Source: Schizophyllum amplum
Lineage: Eukaryota > Basidiomycota > Agaricomycetes > Agaricales > Schizophyllaceae
DNA: 64,000 nt
Assembly (NCBI GenBank): GCA_007026445.1
Contig: VDMD01000038.1
Span: forward strand, 186,001 to 250,000
Reading direction: 5' to 3'
Part shown: positions 34,660 through 46,502 of the stretch, piece by piece
Numbering within the stretch: position 1 is the first letter of the stretch
How the letters are laid out: each line of letters begins with the position of its first letter
Made by a program: the position numbers and the translations under genes
Notes under the pieces: model-generated
What the model was told of the DNA's origin: nothing
What the model saw: the letters and a program-made list of their open reading frames with translations, nothing else
Database searches by the model: none

Positions 34660-37600
34660 ATGGCACGCGGAGCGGGAGCTCACCATGAGACCGACGCGCT
34701 CCCCGTCGTCGAGTTCGTCAAGGTCGACGACGACGAGACGATGGGCGTCAGCGACAAGAACGCCCGCGCGTATGGTTGCAAGTCCAAGTCCCCTGTTTAT
34801 GATGTGGGAGTGCTCATCTAGTTGCCCCAGATAACGACCTCTCCGCGTTCGTTCGCCCGGATCACTACATTCGGCACATAGAACCGCTCGAAGACAGCCT
34901 CGGAAGGCAGGTCGAGTACGACATGGATGAGCAGGGTGCGTAGTCTGTACTTGCCCTTCACATGAACCAACGCCAACCGCAGATCAGGAATTCCTCGACG
35001 CCCTGAACGCCGAGCGCAAGAAGGAGCAGCTCGATCGCGCCAGCTACGAGCTCTTCGAGATCATCATGGACAGGCTCGAGAAGGAATATTTTGACTTGGT
35101 GTGTGGCTACCTGTATATACCTGAAGCGCCGGCTGACTATCTCCAGACCAAGAACATCCCCAAACCCGACTTTGCACTCCCCTCCGAGGACTCTACATGC
35201 GCCGTCTGCGACGACAGCGAGGGCGAAAACACCAACGCCATCGTCTTCTGCGACGGCTGCAACCTCGCCGTCCACCAAGAGTGCTACGGCGTCCCCTACA
35301 TCCCTGAAGGCCAGTGGCTCTGCCGCAAGTGCACCGTCAGCCCCGAGAACCCCGTCTCGTGCGTGCTCTGCCCGAACGAGGGCGGCGCGTTCAAGCAAAC
35401 CGTCAACGGCGACTGGATCCACCTCCTCTGCGCGATGTGGATCCCCGAGACGCAGGTGGTGAACGAGACGGTGATGGAGCCCATCATGAACCTCGAGCGC
35501 GTCAACAAGCAGCGGTACAAGCTGCGCTGCAGCATCTGCGAGAACCGCGTCGGCGCGTGCATCCAGTGCCACAAGCCCAGCTGTTTTACGGCCTTTCACC
35601 CGACCTGCGCGCGAAAGTGTGTCCCTTCTATTTCTGTTGAATACCAAAGTACTAACGCAGACACAGACAGAAGCTGATGATGCCCATGAAAGGCCCGCAG
35701 GGCACGCCCGCCCCGCCCCTGATTGCCTACTGCGAGCGTCATCTGCCGGCTGACCAGGCAGCCGCCCGAGACGAGGCGTTCGACAAAGAGATGGAAGCCG
35801 AGGATGAAGATGGTCAGTGGTCCCACACTGTCTAACGCATGCTCACGTTGCTACCAGCTGGTACAAAGTCCAAAACCGCCCGCGCGTACGCCAAGACGTA
35901 CAAACCTGGCATTCCCCTCGTCCCAGCCATTGTGGTCGAGCGAGTCCTGACTTACACTGGGCGGATTAATTTGCGGAAGAAGCCAGAATTCGTCGGACTG
36001 GTCTGTCGGTGGGTGCAGTTGCGCCGGACAGACAGACTCATGCTAACTGAAGGCGACGCTAGGTACTGGTCCCTCAAACGAGAAGCTCGACGCGGTGCGC
36101 CACTTCTGAAGCGCCTCCACCTGGAGCCGTGGACAGCAAGCAATGCCGGGCAGGCGCAGACGGAGGAAGAACGTGTGGCTAAGCTCGAGCAGCTCACTGC
36201 GCTCAAGGCTCATTTGGAGAAGGTGCGCTATGTGACGTCTACTACATCGTATGTGGAGCTACTACATCGCAGGTTCGCGAACTCGCTGCGCTTACCTGCA
36301 AGCGCGAGTCTCGCAAGCTGCATCAAGCTACTGCTCTGCGCGATATTCTCGCTACGACTTTGTTCTACAATGAATGTGCGTTGAAGGCGGCGTTTGAGAA
36401 GGTTATCAGGTATGCGTGGTGCTCGAGTTGTTGTTCTCTACTCATGCTCGTCCGCCTCCACAGTCATGACCGACAAGGCTTCTTCCGCTACCCTGTTACG
36501 AAGGGCGAGGCGCCGGACTACTTTGATGTCGTTACCAAGCCGATGAGCTGGAGCGTGATCGAGGACTCCCTCAACCAGCATCAATATTGGGACGCGGACG
36601 TTTTCAAGGTGCGCGTCCGCGGCTTCCTGATCGGGTCCTTTGAATTCTGACAGAGTATCAGGCGGACATTGAGTTGGTACTCAACAACGCGCTGCTGTAC
36701 AACAAGTCTGCAACGCCATTCTACAAGGCCGCTCAGCGGATTAGGGCGCAGTTGGATGATATATGGCAGGAGTTGCATATCGCGCTTGGACGCGCGCCTC
36801 CGGAGGATGCACAGCCTGAAGGCGATAACGACGCCAAGAAGGATGCAACGACCACGGCCGCTGCTGAAGACGCCAAACTCACCCCTCCTACTTCACCACC
36901 TTCCGGCAACACTGTCGGTGACCTCGAACCTGCGCTTTGGGCGCTATCTCTTCTCGTATCCCGGGACGAGGTCCAGCCGATCTCAACCTATCTCATCGAG
37001 GACGACCCTCTCGGCGCACTCTTCTCCTACGATGTCGGCAAACCTGCGCCCCCGCCTCCTCGGTCCCCCACTCCTCCCCGCCCACCGACACCACCGCCTC
37101 CGCCGTCTCGCGCGCCGACGAAGAAGAGCAAGAAAGGTGGCAAGACCGAAGCTGAGCGCGAGGCGTTCAACAACAAGCGCAGGCAGCAGCGCGCCGAGGA
37201 ACGCGAGGCACGGGAACGGGAGCTTATGGAAGAGGCCGAGAAGCAGGCGAAATGGGAGGAGGAAATGGAGCAGGAGGCGCGCGAGCGGCGCAGTCGCAGT
37301 GCGGCCGACAGCGCGAGCAGCACACCGCGCGTGCCACTTGCTGCTCCGATCAGACCACACGTCCGCACGGCGAGGGCGCCAGTTACCGCCGTGTACTCCA
37401 TCGATGCGCCGAGGACGAGGCGGGCGATGGCGCAGGAGGCCAGCTTCTTGAGCGAGGCGATGGGCTCGGAAACCCCGGGCGCTGGATCGAGCAAGGGTAC
37501 GTGGCAGTATAACGTCTATGCAACACGGATACTGACATTGTATGCAGCGCGGCCAGTCTCGACCTCGACGAAAGGGAGGACTGCGAAGGAAAGGCCGATA

Positions 37601-40600
37601 TCGAGCGAGCGTCCTCGCAAACGGCGGCGCACCAGTACACCCACGGAGGAAGTCGTGCCTTATGAGGCGCCCAGCATGCCCGCATTCACGGCTGACGTTG
37701 GCAAGAAGGAATCGTTCACGTTCTTCAATGTGAGTGGGCAAGTCTGGCGTGTCGACTGATACTGATTCGTGACCAGGTGGGTTGGACGCTCCCTGAAGGA
37801 TCGAAACGCGGGAATCGCAAACCCGTGGAACGCCTGCCTCCGCCGCCGCCGAAGAAGCGTGTCAGGGCGAATCGTCCGGCGAAGTCAAGGCTGTCTTCGT
37901 TTAGTACACCGGCGTCGGACAATCAGACATTGCCCGTCAGTCGCTCGGAGGCGAGACAGACAACACCTGAGCCTGGAACTGTGGACGACTCTGACGAACG
38001 GCCACGTGAAGAGTCTTCACCGCGCCGTGCCGCCTCCTCGGATCAAGTGGACGAGCATGCCCAACTACAGTCGGAAGAGATGGACCGACCTACCATGGAA
38101 CCATCCTCGCCCTTGGACGAACGGATGCCGGAAGATGGAGATGAAGAGGATGAGGAGACGCGCGAAGAAGATGAGCAGACGCGCGAAGAAGATGAGGAGA
38201 TGCGCGAAGCCCTACAAGCGCAAGATCCCTCATCTGAGCCGGTGACGCAAGAAGGAGATTCGGACGACGAGGAAGAGGATGATTCGCAACAGCCGTCGCA
38301 ATTAACGGAGTTGCCGTCGTCCCGTGAGCGTTCTCCGCGACCATCGCAGGACTTGCCGTCTTCATCCACGGAACATCCTCCGGTCGAGGCATTACCCCCA
38401 GTCCCTCCTCCGACGGAGCAGGTTCCTCAGGTCCCCAGTCCACCGACGTGGCAATCGCCAGGTCCTTATCGAGCCGCTTCCACGTCAAAATGGGCTGCTG
38501 CGCAAGATCCTGGATGGGCGGCGACTGCAGGTGCATACTCCGGACGTTCAAGGCCTCGGCCAGCTCCTTCGGAACCGGGGCCTCAGCAGCCGCGATATGC
38601 ATACGCACCCCGCGAGCACGAGCAGGCATACCCTACGCGTGGTGACTACTCTCAGCGCGGAAGTTCACATGACCTGCGCGCAGACTGGGACGCCACCTCA
38701 GCGATGTATGCGTCACAGGGTCGACAGCCATACGATGCGTACTCTCAGCCAGCGCAGGACCAGCCTCAGGCGGGCCCATCCTACTGGGCAACATCCCAAG
38801 ATGGATATGTCCCGTATCCGCCCGCTTCACACGCCGACTATGCGGTAGCGCAGGCGCAGTCTCCCCAATACGCCAGTGCGAATGCCGATTACTCAGGTTA
38901 TCCCTCGCAATATCGCGGATATCCTCAGCATGAGTCGAGCACGTACGACGAGTCGTGGCCATCATCGCCACAAGAGTTCTCCCAGCAACGTCCCTTTTCA
39001 CATCCATCCGTAGCCCTGCATACTCATCAGCAGCCGGTCGCTCCCACCGCACGTTCTGCGCCTCCATCGGCCGAGCTGCATGCCGGTGGAGCTCTTGAAT
39101 TGCTAGCTGCGCTTGCTCCCTCGCCGCAAGCGCCTTTCAGCGCACCGTCGCCACAACCTTTTGCGGCGCCTTCCCCTAACGCAACACAGGGATTGCCCGC
39201 GCTCACGCGGTCGCCAGATCGTCAATGGGCCTTACAGCAGCAGCAGCAGCAACGCCAGTCGACAAGTCCGCACGCGCAGGCATCGGCGTCGTACTGGGAC
39301 GCGCGAGCCATTTCGGTCCCTGGGACGCCATACGATGCAGCATACGGACAATGGGCTTCAGTGGAACCGACGCCTGTGCCTTCACCCGCAGCCCAGGTCC
39401 AGACAGCGCAATGGCTTCCGCAGGAGATGCACGCCGCTGCAAACAATAGTGGGCGGTGGCTGCCGCACCACGGCGCGCCAGCGGGTTCCCAGTACGCTTC
39501 GGACATGCAATATGCTCAACACACGCCCGTGGAGCCTCGATATTCGCAGCGGGCATCGATGGACTCTCAATATGCGCAGACTACTCCGGCGGAGATGCAA
39601 TACGACCCGAACCAGCTATCTATGCAGCGCTATGAGCCTACGAATGTCAACCGATGGCAAGCGTATCAAACACCAAGTACACCAGCCCAGCAGTCTCGTC
39701 AACCTACGCCACTCGACATGGGACCTTATCCTATGCAAGCCCCTAATTCAGACAGCTTTTCCCTCGCGATCGCGCATCAACATTCCGCTCAATCCATGCC
39801 AATAGCGGATCCGATAGACACGACGCTGTTGCGCTCTCTTGAAGTTCCCTCCATCATTGTCGAACGAGACGCCTGGACGGGGGCGTCTTCGTCAGACGTA
39901 CCCGCCGTCGAGATGGGTCCGCACCTGGGGCTTCCATCTACGCCTGGATCTGGGGCAGTTATCCAAGCCTTTGTCGATCAGCAAACTGGCCCTGACTCCC
40001 ATCTTCTGAACTATGACCCTTCTGTCGCGGAGATACAGCTTTCTATGGACGTCGCGACGTCGGCTTTGACGCCCGCAGAGTGGGCTGAGGCGCCCGAACA
40101 GCCCTCCGTTCTGCCGATACAGATTCTCGCAATACCTGAGCATGTCGAGGGTCCTGCAGACGAAGCATCGTCATTCCAGGCTACCATCCAGCCGGTCGCC
40201 AGCGGAGAGCCTGCGGCTAACGATCAGCCAGAACCGGAACAAGTTGTATTATCCGAACAGCCACTGGATGAAGGCCTACTGAGGGAAGGCAAGGTTGACA
40301 CGCCAGCGCAGGTCTCAGACGACTCCGTCGATCGCGTCGGGCACAGCGTTCCACAGGCAGTCTTGCCCGATGTGTCGGTCGTTGTCGAGGACGCTCCTCC
40401 GGTTGAAGAGCTTGTGGCACAGGATGACGCCCGACCGCCTACAGCTCAGGAGAAGATCATGGTGGAAATCTCGCGCGACGAGCCGCCGTTGGCCAGGAAT
40501 CGTTCAAGTAAGCCCAGCGCCGCAGGCGTGGACGAGCCTCAGGCGGTTTCGACCCATGAAGAGGAAGCAGACGAATTTACAGAGCCAGAGACGATTATAC

Positions 40601-42245
40601 CGCCTCCTGCGACGTCAGACGCGCCTCCCTCAGAAACCTCACCTCCGGCTCGGGCGCAGCAAAATGTCACCGCGGCTATAGCAATCCAATCCGAAGAACC
40701 ATCGACTGATGCTCAGCAAGAGGAGCCTAACAGCGAGGAGGCCAGCCGGCCAACACTTACGAAGAGGCGGCGAGGACGTTTAAGCAGAGCGGAATTACTT
40801 GCTCGTGCGCAACAGGAAGCATCAGCCTCTTCCCAGTCACGCTCTCCGGAGCCGCTTCCCCGTCTCCAGCGCCGCAAGTCTACAGCACGCAGGCAATCCC
40901 AAGCGTCTCCTGCTCCGCAATACATCAGCGAACGAGCGGCATCAAAGGCCAAGACGGCGTCAACAGCGCCAGAGCATGCTACATTCCAGGCGCCAGGCGT
41001 ACGGGTTGCGACGGAGGGGGCTTACGATCCCTTATTACCCTCGCGCGTGCGCGTAGAAGACGACGGCGTTCCGGTCCTTGAAGAGCTTGACACGCCGGAA
41101 ACACGGCGTGCGCGAGCTATACGGCAAAGGCAAGAACGCGAGCAGAAACGTCGCGAAGCCGAAATGCAAGATGGACCGCAGGAGGGTGAAGCTGGACCGT
41201 CGACACAACCCAGTGCGCCTTCAATATCCGCTCCTGTGGTCGTTTCGCGGGGCCGCAGGAAGCGTGCTCCGTCTTGGAAGGTTCGACAAGGTGCCTCAGC
41301 GTCTGTCGCCACGTCACACAAGAGCATGGATAAGGGCAAGGGCAAGACTGCCGATGTCCAGCCGTCGGACGAAACACCTGAGGCTCAGGCCGAGGCGGAA
41401 TCCGAGCTCAGCTCGCTCAGCGGAAGCGATGACGAGCAGCCGGTGACCGAGGGTGTCATAGAGGCCACGACCAGCGAGCCGCAAGACGAGGATGCCGAAG
41501 GAGAGCCGGACGATGAAGAACAGGGCGATGAGAGCAGTCATCCATCCAAACCCGCAGGCCGGCGTAGGTTCGTCCACCGCAAGGCGGGCCAGAACTTGAT
41601 CAACGATCGTGGGTTCGTCGATTGTGGGACGCTCGGTGAGTGCTACTTTTGCGATGTGTGCCGCTCTGGGCTGACCCTATCTTTGTAGTCTGGGCGAAGA
41701 TTAGTGAGTTTAAGTTGGTGTTCAGACAAGCATGCATAGCTGACCATGCGTCAGGAACTTATCCCTGGTGGCCAGCTGTCGTGTACGAGAACGACCAAGT
41801 GGACGACATACCGCGCCCAGTCCTCGCGACCTATAAGCGCAAGTCCAAGGCGTATCCAAACAATCGCTACTTCATCGTTCGGTTCTTTGATCAGCATAAG
41901 ACCTGGTGAGCATACTTGTGGTGCTTGGCTCTCTACGATGCTGAAGAGGTATGGATAGGCAAGTTATCTTGCCGACCCAGATGGTATCTCTCGGCGATGA
42001 CCAAGGTATGTGTATGCTCGTGCTGGGCGTGCGATTAGCTGACCGTGAGTATGGCAGATCTCGATCAAGAGATGCTGAAAGAGCAGAAGAATACAAAGAG
42101 AAAACAGGAGAAGCTTCGCTCCCAGCTGGAGCTCGCGTACCAGTAAGCGAGTACGTTCTTATCTTCTTTCCTTTGCTGATTTCGCTCTAGGGAGGCGATG
42201 AAGGAGATGGAGAGCGATTTAGAAGACGAAGGAGGAGGAAAGTAG
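34660..42245 (+). CDS. NTO1: NTO1/BRPF-type chromatin reader: PHD, extended PHD, bromodomain, PWWP
   Basis: NTO1/BRPF proteins scaffold MYST acetyltransferase complexes (NuA3 in yeast, MOZ/MORF in animals) and read histone marks in the nucleus. Residues about 40-115 form the EPL-like region (FVRPDHYIRHIEPLEDSL, VEYDMDEQDQEFLDALN). A PHD finger at about 133-179 contains CAVCDDSEGE...CDGCNLAVHQECYGV. A zinc knuckle and extended PHD finger at about 186-272 contain CVLCPNEGGAFKQT, HLLCAMWIPE and CSICENRVGACIQC...HPTCARK. The bromodomain is at about 475-560 (GFFRYPVTKGEAPDYFDVVT, with the acetyl-lysine Asn in ALLYNKSATPFYKAA). A very long Pro/Gln/Ser/Glu-rich disordered region follows, mostly in one 3.9-kb exon (37777-41688). 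A PWWP domain (WAKIRTYPWWPAVVYEN, WQVILPTQMV) and a coiled tail ending DLEDEGGGK complete it. Total length is roughly 2,250 residues over about 15 exons, far longer than yeast Nto1. All zinc ligands seen are intact. Confidence 0.95.
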
Positions 42246-42686
42246 CGTCTTTGCGAGCTTTCTGCGTTGTACCCGCTATATTTTGTACTGCATTATCTGT
42301 ATACTTACCTTCTTACGCTCGACGCAGTGGACTCTCGACTCGAGGCGGGCCCGTCGCGCACTGACAATGGCAGGTTCGACGAGTCTACGTAGCTCCCCTC
42401 GGCGATCGAAAGGTTCACCCGTTTCGACGACATAAACCAACTTAAAAAAGAAAAGAAAAAAGACAGACAGGATATTGGCGAAAGCTAACCAGCGTTTGGC
42501 TAGTCTCCCCAGGCAGACGTTCGTAGCGTTTGGCTCAGTTTGCCAATATTTGTCAGTACCCAGCAAGAAACAAGCAGATGCAGGTCTCCTCTAAGTTACA
42601 GTACACAACCAGGCTTTGACGATAATATTTGATGTCTACATGACTTGCCCGTTGACGGATTTCCTTACTGGATCCTCCACATCCGA
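42246..42686. other. Convergent intergenic region
   Basis: This holds the 3' flanks of the NTO1-like and CMD-like genes. A 26-nt stretch near 42494-42521 is shared in inverted orientation with about 63618-63645 (see findings). Nothing else is recognised. Confidence 0.45.
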
Positions 42687-43560
42687 CTACTTCTCCAATA
42701 CCTCGGGAATGGTGTTCTTCCAGGTCGCACCAGCTGCCCGGGAGGCCTCAATGGCAATCTCTCGGACGGCGCGAATCTGCGCGATGCTTGCACCATGGCG
42801 CCGCGCCCCCTGAAGATGCCAGTCAATCTGCGTTGGCACGTCCACTGCAATCAACGCTGCGACCATCGCAAAGGACGTCTCCGCGGGGCCTAGCGCGACT
42901 GTCGGCCCGTAGACGAAGCCGTAGGCGAAGGTCATGCAGAAGTAGCCTGGGTTGACGCGAGATGACTCATGAGCTGGAGGCCGATCGTTGGGGAGGGGGC
43001 GATTGGCTCACCGAAGTCTGGATAGATATCATGAACGAGCGCGCTCACTGCGTTGGTTTTCTCGCCGTATGTAGAGGCGAAGAGTGCTTCGCCGGTCTTT
43101 TGTAGCTCCTGGTTTGGTGCGTCCAGGGACCTTGTGTATGTTTGCTCGTTGTTCAGTGTCTGAGAAGGTCGTATCGAGCACTCACCTCAAAGGGGCTTTG
43201 TCCCGCAGATCTTCAGGCGTAGACTCGTGTAGCTTGACAAGCCCATTGATGGCCTGTAGCTCAGTCCGGTCAGCGACAACGCAGAGTACTCGACACGGGA
43301 ACTCTGACCTTTGGGTACCCGGAAAGCATGCCCGACTTGAAGAGCGCGTCCCGCATCTTGCGCGCAAAACGCAAGCGCTCCTCGTGGCTTGCCTCACCTT
43401 CGATGGCATACTCGAACACCCGAGGGACAGCCTCCGGCGCGTTTGCCGCGCTGAAAGCGCAAGCTGCGACCAGCGCCCAAGTGCGATCGCCAGTGTCGGT
43501 CTCTGCAGCTGGGTAGAGACTGCGAAGGCGAGCGAAGAGACCGGAATCGATGGATGTCAT
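42687..43560 (-). CDS. Carboxymuconolactone decarboxylase/AhpD-fold protein
   Basis: The CMD/AhpD fold covers decarboxylases, alkylhydroperoxidases and many uncharacterised fungal proteins. The start at 43560 gives MTSIDSGLFARLRSLYPAAE. The translation continues WALVAACAFSAANAPEAVPR, FARKMRDALFKSGMLSGYPK | AINGLVKLHESTPEDL across an intron, then SLDAPNQELQKTGEALFAST, YPDFGYFCMTFAYGFVYG and GARRHGASIAQIRAVREIAI to the stop at 42687. The GARRxGAS...VREIAIEA stretch is the family signature. No CxxC peroxidatic pair is visible, so an AhpD-type peroxidase role is unlikely. An alternative upstream ATG at 43632 would add 24 residues. Four short exons are inferred. Confidence 0.8.
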
Positions 43561-44398
43561 GGCTGGGTGCTGAGCAGCGAGCACCAGAGCAGGGATGATG
43601 ACGGCGTAAGCAGACGATGTCGAGTGAGACAAAAGTAGTTCAGCGAGCGCTCGTGAGCCGACTCGGAAGGGAAGACGCGGGTGATGATGAGTCTGAAGGA
43701 GCGCACAGCGGCGGGCCTATAAGTAAACGTCAACGCCGTCGGCCTCAGTGCTGCCCCATCTACCCTGCATCTACCATAGGGCCCGAGCTTCGCGAAGATC
43801 GGCAGGCGGTCGCTTAGGTTGACCCCACAGAATTTGCGCCGCTCGCTGCCCTTTCCATGGTCGGCCGAGCAAGTAAGTAGGCTCCTCGACCAGTCGACCT
43901 GGAGTCGTCGAGAATTAGCGCTTCGCGCGCGGGGGCGCGCGCAGTGAAGGTCGCAGACCCCAGATCTTACAATTAGGTCCTGCGTACCCAGAAGACTTGA
44001 AGGTTGGGAGTTGCAGAACACGCAGGTGAAGACGTCGACTCGCTTGAGCTTTTACTGCCAGGCGCTACAAAGGAGCTCACGTCGCGCATCCGGACAGCAT
44101 TAGGACCGATAGCCTGCTTCCGACTGTGAGGCTTGTGCTCACGCTCAGCGCTCAGCGCCCGTAAGGTCTCAAGACACCCAGTTCGTAATGTGCGCCGCGC
44201 CGGGACGAACGATCGGAAGAGGACCGACGATCGTGACGCGGATCCCAACTCAGCAAGTCACGGTGGACCCATAAGTATAAGCAGATATCAACAATCCACC
44301 ACGGAGGCCATTTCAGCGATGCGAAGAGAGATCAGTACTTCAGTGTCCAGGGGTCTGGCTGTCTACTCATCCAGGAGTCACGCGCTCGCCAGGCGCCT
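43561..44398. other. Intergenic, promoter side of the CMD-like gene
   Basis: The minus strand has a CTTATAGGC element near 43720. No other gene or repeat is recognised. Confidence 0.35.
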
Positions 44399-45940
44399 AC
44401 ATCACCTGCTCTACGCATCTCCGATGAACAATAGCATTGATTCAAGCTATCAAAGATTGATACGATGTCGCAGATCGACCTCGACGATACACAGGTAATG
44501 AAAAGTCAATGCTTGCATCTCCTAAGCCTCCCCAGATACCCGTTTTCTCACTGCATAACGAAGGAGGTGCATCTCGGGTGCGCTGGTCTTCCGCATGTGT
44601 GGGCGCCGCGTACGCGCCGTTGGCGCGGCAGAAGGCGAGGCTACTGTGAGGAGCCTGGCGTGGAGGCGACGTGATAAGAATGGGGGCAAAGCAGATCGTA
44701 GAGCCGCAAGGCGTGGAGGCGAGATGGCAAGACTGGGAGGAGGGACCTCGAGTGGCCATCCGAGGTCGCCACAGTTTTGTCGGTAAGTATAGGGCTTTGA
44801 TGCAGGCGTCCTGTCGCCAAGGTCATGGGCTTTCATTGCGCGAAGCTCTGACCATTCGGGCAATCCTAGAACGTTCGGGATACCATTCCAGAACTTCTCG
44901 CGCGCCAGACCTGTTGTTTCTCGGAAAACACTCTGCATGGCGGGCACATACCGGTGGTTATTATTTCAGTGCCCATTCATCGACGCCCGGGGTTCGAGTA
45001 ATGCGAGAGGCTGTATGAGATAGCCGGCCCCACCGCATAACATGGTCCGTGCTCGAAGACAAACGAAGGTCACAGTCGGGCGGAGCAACTCCTGGCGGCT
45101 CGAAGCAGAATGAGCAGCGGGCGTGTACCTCCATCCTCCATGCGTGGATGACATCGGCAGTGCCCAAGCCAGGTATGTCGCCTTCCAGGTCGTCGAGTCC
45201 ACCCGCTGCGGTGGGCATTATGAAGTTGTGCATTGCATACAGCATTCCGGGGAGGAGCCAAAGTGAACCAATCTCCTGGGCGCAGAAGTAGGCTGAGGTT
45301 ATGAGCTTGATGCTACGGCACGCGTCTTTGCGGCGCTCTTTCGACGACAGTTTCCAGGAGTCGACGTCGGATGGAAAGTCTGCGTCGAGACAGCCTAGGG
45401 CCCGCTGTCGAAGGTACGCCACATCGTACTTGTGGCTGAGGTGCAAGAACAGCCAGTAGCTTGACACCGTCAATCTCGTGTGGATGGACCTCGAGATACC
45501 TAGAGAACGTTAAGTCAGTCATGACCATCGAACACGATGAGAATGGCGCGCACCCTGGCAGCAACATCGACTTGAGCCAGTGCATGACAGCTTCTGGGTC
45601 GTCCGAAAAGGTCACCAGCGGGAGCCCCTCAACCGTCTCCGCGTCCCTGGCTGCGTAAAGCATATCGGCAAGGACGGGGAAGTGCATGACGAGGAAGCCC
45701 TTGTAGACCCGGCAAAGGCGCTCGCCGACGCGGATGACGACGTCGCCGTCGGGAAACCAAAGATCCTCCGCGTGCTCTTCAGGATAAGCCACTGAAGGGG
45801 AAGGCGCTGAGCCGAAGCTGGACGGTGACCGGTGACCGGTGAAGACAAAAATGAGTAAGTAGATGGAAGGGAACAGCAAGACTGTACATGTTCAACAGTG
45901 TAACACAACAGAGTTGAACATTTAGGTCGGGCCGGCCGCC
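44399..45940. repeat. Duplicated block, copy B (partner at 4541-6085)
   Basis: Same orientation as copy A, about 40 kb away, with homology through the 3' flank, the BTB coding region and part of the 5' flank. It is followed after about 180 bp by the intact secreted-protein gene. Confidence 0.8.
44803..45879 (-). pseudogene. BTB/POZ-domain gene (copy B), degenerate
   Basis: A paralogue of the gene at 4932-5938. The BTB core is present (EDLWFPDGDVVIRVGERLCR, KGFLVMHFPVLADMLYAARD), then an intron (donor GTGCGC near 45558) and YLEVHPHEIDG. Next come SHKYDVAYLRQRALGCLDAD and EIGSLWLLPGMLYAMHNFIM. The position of the copy A start codon reads GTG here (45790-45792), so translation would need the upstream ATG at 45879. 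A 5-nt loss after PPDCD near 45075 shifts the frame. The true C-terminal part (FVCLRARTMLCGGAGYLIQP, LAREKFWNGIPNVLGLPEW) is then out of frame and further interrupted near 44960. The short product would end DEWALK. Probably a pseudogene. Confidence 0.7.
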
Positions 45941-46116
45941 GATGCTTTGCGCAACCTTTGTGCGCGTCTCGTTCAACATTCATGACAAGCTCCAGAAAGA
46001 GCGTCCAGATATGCACCAAGCATCCACCACCACAACATTCAGTGTCCTACATAATTCCGCTAATTAGACATGCAATCTCGAGACCCATCACGCACACGAA
46101 GGCGGCAGCAACCCAC

Positions 46117-46455
46117 TCAGCAGCAGCCCGCCGTCCACCGCTTGATACTGTTCGGGTACGAGATACACTCCCCATCGTTTGCCCCAGCGCTGACCCGATG
46201 ATCGCTCGAGCCCGTGCAGGTATTCGCCTCTGCGTAGAGCGCTGCACCGCAGCAGCTCGGGCCGTACGATTTGAGGGAGTACGCCGTAGCGGGAAGGCTG
46301 TTGCAGTTGCCCGCGCCGTCGTCGATGCGGGCGAGGATCTCGCCGGAGCAATCGTCGCTCGCGTAAACCTCCTGATAGAGATTGTTGCGCGCGAGGGGGT
46401 TGGCGGCAGCGAGCGCTGCGAGGAGCACAGCGGAGAAGATCGTGTTGGGCTGCAT
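46117..46455 (-). CDS. Small secreted cysteine-rich protein, 112 aa
   Basis: A single-exon gene for a predicted secreted protein of unknown role. The signal peptide is MQPNTIFSAVLLAALAAANP, probably cleaved near ANP/LARNN. The mature part has eight cysteines in the order C, C, CC, C, C, CC (YASDDCSGEIL, NCNSLPATAYSLKSYG, SCCGAALYAEANTC, GECISYPNSIKRWTAGCC). This order differs from hydrophobins (C-CC-C-C-CC-C). Neither enzyme motif nor transmembrane segment is seen in the mature part. It could be a structural wall or interaction protein, or an effector-like protein; nothing here decides. The gene at 8387-8617 is its decayed relative. Confidence 0.85.
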   Translation of the reverse strand: MQPNTIFSAVLLAALAAANPLARNNLYQEVYASDDCSGEILARIDDGAGNCNSLPATAYSLKSYGPSCCGAALYAEANTCTGSSDHRVSAGANDGECISYPNSIKRWTAGCC

Positions 46456-46496
46456 TGTTGGTCTTCTTGCGTCGTGAGGCGAAGACGACTGAAATT

Positions 46497-46502
46497 CTTA
46501 TA
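46497..46502 (-). promoter_or_regulatory. TATA box of the small secreted protein gene
   Basis: The minus strand reads GCATATAAGAATT, placing TATAAG about 42 nt upstream of the start codon at 46455. This implies a very short 5' UTR. Confidence 0.5.

Noticed and set aside
36983..37741. 252-codon minus-strand open frame
   Set aside because: Antisense to the disordered part of the NTO1-like gene, with no motif.
46117..46455. Secreted protein as a hydrophobin
   Set aside because: Eight cysteines are present but the pairing order is C-C-CC-C-C-CC, not the hydrophobin C-CC-C-C-CC-C.
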